A DNA stretch of 5,245 bases from DAISIL01 sp036822015 (GTDB lineage Bacteria > Bacteroidota > Bacteroidia > Cytophagales > Bernardetiaceae): the NCBI GenBank assembly GCA_036822015.1, contig DAISIL010000111.1:1-5245 (forward strand), read 5' to 3'. The translations under genes were made by a program, and so were the position numbers. The notes below the pieces were generated by a model, which was not told the origin of the DNA, searched no databases, and worked only from the letters and a program-made list of their open reading frames with translations. Numbering within the stretch: position 1 is the stretch's first letter; each line of letters starts with the position of its first letter. Below, piece after piece: positions 1-5,245 of this stretch.

Positions 1-326
1 TGTTCCCAATACGGGCCGCCGCAGTTGGCGCAACTTCCCATCGAGACGACATAACGCGGCTCGGGCATCTGCATATAGAGCCGACGGATGCGATCAGCCA
101 TCTTGAAGGTAACCGTACCCGCAACGATCATCAAATCAGACTGCCGAGGGGAGTTTCGGGTAAACATCCCAAAACGATCCAGGTCGTAGGTAGAAGCAAA
201 AGTCGCCATCATCTCTATCGCGCAGCAAGCTAGCCCAAAACTCATGGGCCAAAGCGATGAAAGCCGCGCCCAATTCAGGACTTGTTCCAAAGACGTAACC
301 ACGATACCACCTTCTCCGGTTTTCAT
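1..326 (-). CDS. nuoB: NADH-quinone oxidoreductase subunit B (NuoB), N-terminal part, cut by window edge
   Basis: NuoB is the complex I subunit at the junction of the peripheral and membrane arms. It carries the terminal [4Fe-4S] cluster N2, which passes electrons to quinone. Visible here are 108 codons starting MKTGEGGIVVTSLEQ. The NuoB signature NWARLSSLWPMSFGLACCAIEMMAT follows at about residues 18-42, with the adjacent cluster ligands Cys34-Cys35. DLDRFGMFTRNSPRQSDL (48-65) and MIVAGTVTFKMADR (66-79) are next, then MPEPRYVVSMGSCANCGGPYWE (87-108) with ligand Cys99. The fourth ligand, in the later GCPPxPE motif, lies beyond position 1. The ATG at 326-324 was chosen because the family similarity begins there; the frame has a stop 12 codons further upstream and no ATG between. 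No good Shine-Dalgarno is seen. The upstream neighbour, 52 bp away on the same strand, is an NYN-CSD gene and not nuoA. Identification is very secure; the exact start is less so. Confidence 0.96.
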   Translation of the reverse strand, partial: MKTGEGGIVVTSLEQVLNWARLSSLWPMSFGLACCAIEMMATFASTYDLDRFGMFTRNSPRQSDLMIVAGTVTFKMADRIRRLYMQMPEPRYVVSMGSCANCGGPYWE

Positions 327-345
327 GGGCAGAGGCAAAATAGTA

Positions 346-368
346 CTCCCCCGACAAAATCAGGGGAG
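346..368 (-). other. Short inverted repeat in the nuoB leader
   Basis: Between the NYN-CSD stop codon and the nuoB start there is a 6-bp perfect inverted repeat, CTCCCC / GGGGAG, at 346-351 and 363-368, with an 11-nt loop. In the minus-strand transcript the G-rich arm is followed by a mixed sequence containing only TTTT, not a proper U-tract. It is therefore a poor intrinsic terminator. It could be an mRNA hairpin about 20 nt before the nuoB ATG, or chance. The call rests only on the pairing. Confidence 0.35.
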
Positions 369-378
369 CCGTTATGAT

Positions 379-1392
379 CTAATAATCGTTATCCTGATCG
401 TCGGTGTAGTTTTCGTAGGCTTCGTAGGCACTTTCGTAGTCATCCTCCAGGACAAGTTCGACAGTGCGGGCTACTTTTTCGCCTTTGTCGTTTGTCCCGA
501 CGGTAAAGCGCACCTTATCTCCCTCCCGCAAATCCGCAAACTCATGCTCGCCTTTTACGTCGGTGTGATGGAAAAAGAGGTTGTTGGGCGGATACTCGAT
601 AAAGCCAAAGCCGTTCAGGACGCTAAGGATGCGGCTACGAACTTTGCGAGGCGCGCCGTTTTCGTCGAGCGGGATGGCTACATTTTCTTGTTTGCGGTAG
701 CCATTTCCGCCGTAGTAGCCGTTGTTGTGGGGTCCAGATTCGGCGACGAACAGGTTTCGGATCAAGGGATCGTTACGCTTGACGCGGTTGTCGATGATTT
801 CGTGCATCGCGATAGGGTAGGCGACCTCTTCCAGGAGTGCTTGGGAGGTGCGCGTAACCATGTTGCGTCCGGAGCTAGTGGTGTATTCAAAATCCCAGCT
901 CAGTACCATCACGCGGGCCCCTTTGGTGTTCAGTTTGCGAATCAGTGGCACATAGTCGCCGTCAGAGGCCACCAAAACGACGATGTTAAACTCTTTGTAC
1001 GTAGTTAGTTCGTAGGCTTCGAGGGCGAGCCATACGTCGATGCCTTTTTCTTCATAGCGGTTATTGCGCGACTTGAGGGGGAGATAATGCGTAACGACTC
1101 CTTCTTGCATCAACAGATCGTCCATTTGTCGTTCTTGATAGAGGCGATGCTGATCTCTGGCATCGTCGGCACTCAATCGCCCCCTGAAGTAGTGGGCATC
1201 TACGATATGGCAAAGTCCGATTTCTGTTTTTTCTAACTCACTGAGCTTATGACGAATAAACTCATGAAGTCCGCCGATGCTTAGGCGGGCGTGCCGCTCG
1301 TGTTCATACCGATAATAGTTGTTTACGTGATAGAGGTAATTGCCGTCATAAAATACTCCAATCCGTTTCAGTCCGTTTCTTTGTTCTGACAT
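379..1392 (-). CDS. NYN domain (LabA/DUF88, PIN-like) protein with C-terminal cold-shock domain
   Basis: This 337-residue protein is probably a cytoplasmic RNA-binding and RNA-processing factor. Residues about 9-200 form an NYN domain, the PIN-like nuclease fold of the LabA/DUF88 group. The acidic residues expected for metal binding are present: Asp16 in VFYDGNYLY, Asp119 in EKGIDVWLALEAYE, and Asp144/Asp146 in LVASDGDYVPLIRKL. A Gly/Asn/Tyr-rich linker (about 216-235) leads to a cold-shock OB-fold at about 250-315. That domain has an RNP1-like NGFGFIEY (260-267) and an RNP2-like NLFFHHTDV (271-279). The tail is acidic (EDDYESAYEAYENYTDDQDNDY region, 316-337). The ATG at 1392-1390 (MSEQRNGLKR) is preferred because the in-frame extension upstream is a low-complexity Phe/Ile/Asn stretch in AT-rich intergenic DNA and precedes the domain. 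The 81-bp gap from the upstream sensor gene shows no terminator. NYN and CSD assignments are firm; ribonuclease activity and RNA target are inferred. Confidence 0.93.
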   Translation of the reverse strand: MSEQRNGLKRIGVFYDGNYLYHVNNYYRYEHERHARLSIGGLHEFIRHKLSELEKTEIGLCHIVDAHYFRGRLSADDARDQHRLYQERQMDDLLMQEGVVTHYLPLKSRNNRYEEKGIDVWLALEAYELTTYKEFNIVVLVASDGDYVPLIRKLNTKGARVMVLSWDFEYTTSSGRNMVTRTSQALLEEVAYPIAMHEIIDNRVKRNDPLIRNLFVAESGPHNNGYYGGNGYRKQENVAIPLDENGAPRKVRSRILSVLNGFGFIEYPPNNLFFHHTDVKGEHEFADLREGDKVRFTVGTNDKGEKVARTVELVLEDDYESAYEAYENYTDDQDNDY

Positions 1393-1473
1393 GGTGTTTT
1401 TGTTTCTAATGAAAAAGATAAATATGTAGGAGACACTAAAATTAACGGGCAAGATAATAAGTTTTTCCTGAAC

Positions 1474-4400
1474 TCACAAACGCAAACCCAAAATGGTTAC
1501 GTCGTCGATCTGGGGGACTTCCTGCCGATGACTTTGGAGCGTATGGCGGAGCTTGAGTTCCTGGCTGGCTAAATCTAGGGGAGCGATCTGTTGGAGTAGT
1601 GTCTTGAGATGGTTGGAGCCGTATTTTTGACGTTGGGCATTGATTTGGTCAGCAAATCCGTCGGTGGTCAGATACAAAACATCCCCTGGCTGCAACAAAA
1701 AAAGATGCTTCGTAAACTGCTGGCGTGTGCCTTTTTGGCGGCCACCGATGGAGCGTCTATCTCCGCGCATTTCTTTGAGGTCTTTGCTTTTTTGCTCGTA
1801 GATGTACAAGGGACGTTTGGCACCGGCAAAGGTTACCTCTATGTGCGCCTCCGCTGAACGGATGCGGCATAAGACCATATCCATGCCATCCTCGTTGGCT
1901 TTTTCGGCTTGCTTGAGCGCAACACGGATACGCTCATGGAGTTTGGTCAGGATTTGATGCGGCTCATAGACCTGATCCTGATTGACGATTTCGTTGAGTA
2001 AGGTGTTGCCTATCAATGACATAAAAGCACCCGGAACGCCATGCCCCGTGCAATCGACGGCCGCAACAAAACTCATCTCCTTGATCTGGACAAACCAGAA
2101 AAAATCCCCCGAGACGATAGCCTTGGGCAGATAAAGCACAAAGCCATCCGTGAAGGTCTGACGGATGCGGGCGCGGGTGGGCAGGACGGCCTCCTGAATC
2201 GTCTTGGCGTAGCGGATGCTATCGGTGATGCTGTTGTTTTTTTGTTCGATGTCGCGGTAAGCGTCCTGGAGTTTTTCGGTCGAGGCTCGGAGGGCTTTGT
2301 GCTGTTGCTCAATTTGTTGGTGCTGCTCTTGAAGGGATTGTTTTTGCTCTTCGAGGGCTTGTTTTTGGGATTCAAGCTGCTCGTTTTTTTGGCGTATTTC
2401 AGTTGTCCGCTGCTGTACCTGCTGCTCCAACAGACGGCTTTGTCGCTCCACTTGCCAGAGCCGATAGCGGTACAGGGCGTAAATGACGGCCAGCCCGAGC
2501 GTGAGTAAAATCCCCTGAAACCAGATTTCTTTCCAAATCGGGGGCGTGATCGTGATCTGGAGGCTTGTCTCGGGGCCGCGTGTGCCGTCGTTGTTGTATC
2601 CACGCAGGCGGAAGGTGTATTTTCCTGGGGCCAGGTTGTTGTATTCCACCACATTACGTCCGGATTCGTCGTATCGCCAATTCTTGTCGAGGCCTTCGAG
2701 TTTGAAGAGAACACGGTTTTTTTCGGGAAGGACAAAATCCAGTACCGCAAAGCTGAAAGCCAGCGTGTTTTGGTCGTGTTCTAGGGTCAGTTGTTGGTTT
2801 TGGAGGGCATCGAAGGCCAGCGACTGTCCCAGGAGCCGGACATCCGTGATGACCGTGCGGGGTGGATGGGTGTTGTAGATCAGCAGATCGGGACGAAACC
2901 AGTTGAAGCCATTATTTCCCCCAAATAGCATCGCACCCTCCTGCGTCATCAGGCAGGCATGTGGCAAAAATTCTAGCCCTTGTAGCCCATCAAAAGTAGA
3001 AAAATTAACAAATGTTTCGTTGGAGGCATCCATGCGCGAAATACCATTGTTGGTGCTGATCCAGAGGTTATTATCGGCATCACCGAGGATTCCCTTAATA
3101 AAACCGTTCGGTAACTCATTGGGCCCCTCCACAAAGGAGCTAAACGTTTCGCGTTCGGGATCCCACTGGTTGAGTCCGTTGGCAGTCCCGATCCAGAGCC
3201 GCCCCTGGGTGTCCTCGGTCATCGAAAAGATGCGGCTGTTGCTGAGACTGTTGGCATCGTCAGGGATGTTTTTGTAGAAAGTAAACTGGTTTTGGTCGGC
3301 CAGATAGCAGCCTAGCCCATTTTGTGTACCTACCCATACGCGCTGTTCCCGATCCTGGTAGAGTGTCGTAATTTGGTCATTTTGTAAGCCCTCGTTTGCC
3401 GTAAAAATATCCAGTTCGTTATCCTGAAAAGAAAACCGGTATAGCCCACCACTTGTGCCTACCCACAGTTTGTTTTGGGTATCAGGCAAGATCGCCGTAA
3501 TGCTCAACTGCCGTCCACCGCCGGAGATTTTGGTTGTCTGAAAGTCGTTGGTCTCGGGGTTAAGGCGAATGAGGCGTTGGCGGGTTCCCATCCAGAGCAT
3601 CCCGTTTTGGTCTCGGGTAATGACCTGTACCTTGTTGAGGAGCAGTTGTATATCCGCATCCGGGCTTCGCCAACGCTCCCACCCCCTGCTGACGGACTCG
3701 GGGGCAGTACTCCTAAACAAGCCCGCATCGGTGGCCACCCAAAGGTGTCCCTTGAGGTCTTGGGCAAAATCAAAGACGGTGTTTCCCAGATCGGGATGGC
3801 TGTTTTGGGCGTTGATATGCAGAAACTTAGTCGAGAAGGCGTTGTACTTGCTCAACCCGTTTTCGGCCGTTCCAATCCAGACCGTCTCACTTCGATCCTC
3901 AAAGATGCTCAACAAAAGATCACTCCCGATGGCACTCGGGTTGTTGTTTTGGTGGGTGTAGTGTTGGAGTTGGTCGGTGGCTAGGTCTAAGATGAGTAGC
4001 CCCCGCTCGCGGGTGAGCAGCCAAAGTTTGCCCTGACGCAGGAGCAGGGACTGGATGTCGCGCAAAGCCGGGTGCTGGGCTGCACCATATTTGCGCAAAA
4101 CTTTTCGGGTAGTTTTGTCAAATTGCACCAGCCCGCCCTCGTAGGTAGCGATCCATAAGGTCTCGCCGTCTTCAATCATATCTACGATGCGGTTGCTGGG
4201 CATCCCGTCGGTCTGCCTGGGGCTACCAGGGAAATGTAAAAATTGTTGGTCGGGGGAGAGAAACAGGTGTAGCCCGCCGGGATCACAACCTACCCATACC
4301 CGCCCTTCGCTGTCGGCTAGCAGGCTGCGTACCCAGTTGCTGGCCAGGCTTGAGTAGTGCTTGGGATCGTGGGTATAGTGCGTAAACTGCTCGTTTTGGG

Positions 4401-4932
4401 TATCCATCAGAGATAACCCTTCGCTTGTGCCGATCCAGAGTTTGTTGTCTTTATCGGTCGTCAAAGCCCACACTTGATTGTTAATCAAGCTATTGGGCTG
4501 ATCTGTTTGGTGTTTGTAGTGCGTGAAGTTATCGCTTTGGTAGTTGTACCGGTTGAGTCCTCCTTCATTTGTCCCTATCCAAAGTTGTCCGTCATTGTCC
4601 ACCAACAGACAGCGCACAAAGGAACTCGAAAGTGATTGATTATCCTTAGGGTTGTGCTTATAGACCCGAAAGCGCGTACCGTCGTAGCGGTTCAGCCCAT
4701 CTTCGGTAGCCATCCAAATAAATCCAAAGCGGTCTTGTACGATGTCATACACGGAGTTTTGGGATAGTCCGTCGGTGTTTTTGAGGGTGCGAAACCGCAC
4801 GACCGATGTCTGATCCACCTGCCCCCAGGTACGCCCACTCCACAGCAGCAGTCCAGCCCAAAAGAACCAGCCCAGCCACCGAAACAGCCATTGAATAAGC
4901 GTTAGATAGATAAGATCAGACGATAGGTGCAT
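1474..4932 (-). CDS. Double-propeller (Reg_prop/Y_Y_Y) membrane sensor with SpoIIE-type PP2C phosphatase output
   Basis: This 1152-residue transmembrane signalling protein starts with a hydrophobic, Trp-rich export signal (about 10-37, likely cut near WG/QVDQ). Fourteen Reg_prop repeats follow (about 46-680), enough for two seven-bladed beta-propellers, then a Y_Y_Y domain (about 720-797, ending in APGKYTFRLRGYNNDG...TPPIW). One membrane helix spans about 803-823. A Gln/Glu-rich coiled coil (about 828-895) and the linker NNSITDSIRYAKTIQEAVLP (899-918) precede a C-terminal SpoIIE/PP2C domain (about 929-1152). Expected metal-site acids are present: Asp943 in VSGDFFW, Asp960 in VDCTGHGVPGAF, Asp1091 in TTDGFADQ and Asp1144 in QIDDVTIL. 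It should therefore be an active Mn/Mg-dependent Ser/Thr phosphatase. The sensor half would lie in the periplasm and the phosphatase in the cytoplasm. The related hybrid two-component sensors carry a histidine kinase at this point; no kinase or receiver motif is seen. Ligand and substrate are unknown. The ATG at 4932-4930 is chosen because the only in-frame alternative upstream, a GTG at 5013-5011, would read through a terminator hairpin. Confidence 0.95.
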   Translation of the reverse strand: MHLSSDLIYLTLIQWLFRWLGWFFWAGLLLWSGRTWGQVDQTSVVRFRTLKNTDGLSQNSVYDIVQDRFGFIWMATEDGLNRYDGTRFRVYKHNPKDNQSLSSSFVRCLLVDNDGQLWIGTNEGGLNRYNYQSDNFTHYKHQTDQPNSLINNQVWALTTDKDNKLWIGTSEGLSLMDTQNEQFTHYTHDPKHYSSLASNWVRSLLADSEGRVWVGCDPGGLHLFLSPDQQFLHFPGSPRQTDGMPSNRIVDMIEDGETLWIATYEGGLVQFDKTTRKVLRKYGAAQHPALRDIQSLLLRQGKLWLLTRERGLLILDLATDQLQHYTHQNNNPSAIGSDLLLSIFEDRSETVWIGTAENGLSKYNAFSTKFLHINAQNSHPDLGNTVFDFAQDLKGHLWVATDAGLFRSTAPESVSRGWERWRSPDADIQLLLNKVQVITRDQNGMLWMGTRQRLIRLNPETNDFQTTKISGGGRQLSITAILPDTQNKLWVGTSGGLYRFSFQDNELDIFTANEGLQNDQITTLYQDREQRVWVGTQNGLGCYLADQNQFTFYKNIPDDANSLSNSRIFSMTEDTQGRLWIGTANGLNQWDPERETFSSFVEGPNELPNGFIKGILGDADNNLWISTNNGISRMDASNETFVNFSTFDGLQGLEFLPHACLMTQEGAMLFGGNNGFNWFRPDLLIYNTHPPRTVITDVRLLGQSLAFDALQNQQLTLEHDQNTLAFSFAVLDFVLPEKNRVLFKLEGLDKNWRYDESGRNVVEYNNLAPGKYTFRLRGYNNDGTRGPETSLQITITPPIWKEIWFQGILLTLGLAVIYALYRYRLWQVERQSRLLEQQVQQRTTEIRQKNEQLESQKQALEEQKQSLQEQHQQIEQQHKALRASTEKLQDAYRDIEQKNNSITDSIRYAKTIQEAVLPTRARIRQTFTDGFVLYLPKAIVSGDFFWFVQIKEMSFVAAVDCTGHGVPGAFMSLIGNTLLNEIVNQDQVYEPHQILTKLHERIRVALKQAEKANEDGMDMVLCRIRSAEAHIEVTFAGAKRPLYIYEQKSKDLKEMRGDRRSIGGRQKGTRQQFTKHLFLLQPGDVLYLTTDGFADQINAQRQKYGSNHLKTLLQQIAPLDLASQELKLRHTLQSHRQEVPQIDDVTILGLRL
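2893..4797 (-). repeat. Fourteen Reg_prop propeller blades within the sensor gene
   Basis: These are protein-level repeats of about 43-49 residues, each with a core of the type LWIGTxxGLxxxD. Taking the ATG at 4932 as residue 1, the core tryptophans are at 73, 118, 166, 213, 260, 304, 352, 398, 447, 490, 533, 580 and 624. The fourteenth blade has Phe670 instead (MLFGGNNGFNWF), a form typical of the last blade before a Y_Y_Y domain. Blades 6 (KLWLLTRERG) and 9 (MLWMGTRQRL) depart most from the core. Fourteen units fit two seven-bladed propellers. The repeats are diverged at the DNA level, so this is an old array and not a recent tandem expansion. Confidence 0.9.
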
Positions 4933-4949
4933 ATAGTTTGCAAAAACGC

Positions 4950-4994
4950 AAAAAAAAACTGCCTTTGCAAGTTTTTCCAAAGGCAGTTTTTTTA
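4950..4994 (-). terminator. Strong intrinsic terminator, possibly bidirectional
   Basis: The arms at 4952-4967 (AAAAAAACTGCCTTTG) and 4978-4993 (CAAAGGCAGTTTTTTT) are perfectly complementary over 16 bp around a 10-nt loop. The core is the 9-bp CTGCCTTTG/CAAAGGCAG. In the minus-strand transcript the hairpin ends in nine U (complement of the A-run 4950-4958). It begins about 31 nt after the stop codon at 5025, so it should end transcription of the small helical protein gene. Read on the plus strand it also has a T7 run, so it could work both ways, although no plus-strand gene points into it. It ends only 17 nt before the sensor's ATG. Confidence 0.9.
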
Positions 4995-5024
4995 TCCTGA
5001 TGTAAGAAAGCACACAAACGGCAC

Positions 5025-5245
5025 TTAATCCGCTTGCATGATGGCGCGGATGCGCTCCTGGGCCACATAACGGAACGTTCCGTAATCGGCCGCCTTGTAG
5101 CGTTCCACAGCCTGGGCTAGGATTTGTTTCTTTGTAGCAGCATCCTTAGCTGCCGCCGCTTTTTTCTCGTGGAACAGCCCCAAAGCAAAGTTGTATTGCG
5201 CTTTTGTTTCTGCGTCAATTCCCTTGTAGGCGATTAGCTCGGTGA
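5025..5245 (-). CDS. C-terminal fragment of an alpha-helical, TPR-like protein of unknown function
   Basis: The last 72 codons of a gene that continues past the window edge, ending in TAA at 5027-5025. The visible protein is rich in Ala, Lys and Gln and reads as consecutive amphipathic helices: KAQYNFALGLFHEKKAA (14-30), then DAATKKQILAQAVERYKAAD (34-53), then YGTFRYVAQERIRAIMQAD (54-72). The A-x-Y-N-F-A-L-G-L-F pattern and the helix-turn-helix spacing resemble tetratricopeptide-type repeats, but there is too little to assign a family. It is followed by a strong terminator, so it is probably the last gene of its own transcription unit and not part of the sensor operon. That it is a real gene is supported by the sustained helical composition, the open frame to the edge and the terminator just after the stop. 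Its function cannot be told from this fragment. Confidence 0.82.
   Translation of the reverse strand, partial: TELIAYKGIDAETKAQYNFALGLFHEKKAAAAKDAATKKQILAQAVERYKAADYGTFRYVAQERIRAIMQAD

Noticed and set aside
136..357. A minus-strand 73-codon frame overlapping nuoB
   Set aside because: It is the wrong frame of nuoB DNA; the real nuoB frame gives clear family motifs through the same bases.
244..1008. A long plus-strand open frame of about 254 codons
   Set aside because: It lies antisense to nuoB and the NYN-CSD gene, has no recognisable motif, and both minus-strand genes have clear domains there.
1393..1452. A 20-residue N-terminal extension of the NYN-CSD protein
   Set aside because: It is AT-rich intergenic DNA translating to a low-complexity Phe/Ile/Asn string before the domain. 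MSEQRNGLKR at 1392 is a normal start.
1449..1480. A possible Bacteroidota promoter for the NYN-CSD gene (TTTG at 1480-1477, TATCTTG-like at 1456-1450, minus strand)
   Set aside because: The -7 element matches the TAnnTTTG consensus only partly. A second candidate, TATCTTTT nearer the start, has no properly spaced -33 element, so neither is strong enough to list.
1474..2200. Histidine kinase and response-regulator output, as expected for a hybrid two-component sensor
   Set aside because: No H-box, ATP-binding N/G boxes, receiver Asp pocket or AraC helix-turn-helix is present; the C-terminus is clearly a SpoIIE/PP2C domain.
2073..2750. A 225-codon minus-strand frame inside the sensor gene
   Set aside because: It is an out-of-frame Ser/Arg/Lys-rich shadow of the Y_Y_Y, membrane, coiled-coil and phosphatase-coding region.
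4933..5013. A 27-residue N-terminal extension of the sensor from a GTG at 5013
   Set aside because: The extension would encode the whole 16-bp terminator hairpin as protein and lacks a signal-peptide pattern of its own. The ATG at 4932 gives a sensible export signal.
1..5245. CRISPR array, tRNA/rRNA, insertion sequence or prophage signs
   Set aside because: No regularly spaced repeats, RNA gene signatures, transposase or terminal inverted repeats were seen; nearly all the DNA is accounted for by four minus-strand genes and short spacers.

Overview
The window looks like chromosomal DNA from a Bacteroidota bacterium, probably a Cytophagales-type environmental lineage. Three things suggest this. 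There is a very long periplasmic Reg_prop/Y_Y_Y sensor of the 'hybrid two-component' style. A SpoIIE-type phosphatase linker (SIRYAKTIQEAVLP) resembles those common in that phylum. No clear Shine-Dalgarno sequences precede the starts. The assignment rests on recognised family features, not a database search. All four genes lie on the minus strand, so transcription runs from high to low coordinates.

Layout in order of transcription: (1) 5245-5025, the C-terminal end of a small helical, TPR-like protein that runs off the window. (2) 4994-4950, a strong intrinsic terminator with a 16-bp perfect stem. (3) 4932-1474, a 1152-residue membrane sensor with an export signal, fourteen Reg_prop propeller blades, a Y_Y_Y domain, one transmembrane helix, a coiled coil and a SpoIIE/PP2C serine phosphatase domain with its acidic metal-binding residues intact. 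(4) 1392-379, a 337-residue protein joining an N-terminal NYN (PIN-like, LabA/DUF88) nuclease-type domain to a C-terminal cold-shock domain. (5) 326-1, the first 108 codons of nuoB, the complex I subunit that carries Fe-S cluster N2. No plus-strand gene is supported; the long plus-strand frames are shadows of these genes.

How they may work together: the sensor probably detects a periplasmic signal through its double propeller and passes it across the membrane to a phosphatase that would act on a phosphoserine/phosphothreonine protein, classically an anti-anti-sigma factor. No such partner is in the window. The NYN-CSD protein looks like an RNA-binding and possibly RNA-cleaving factor. It sits where nuoA would normally precede nuoB. 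The sensor, NYN-CSD and nuoB genes are separated by 81 and 52 bp, so co-transcription is possible, but no terminator or convincing promoter settles it.

The most notable points are the double-propeller sensor with a phosphatase output instead of a histidine kinase, the NYN-cold-shock fusion beside a nuoB that lacks an adjacent nuoA, and the terminator that ends only 17 nt before the sensor's chosen start codon.
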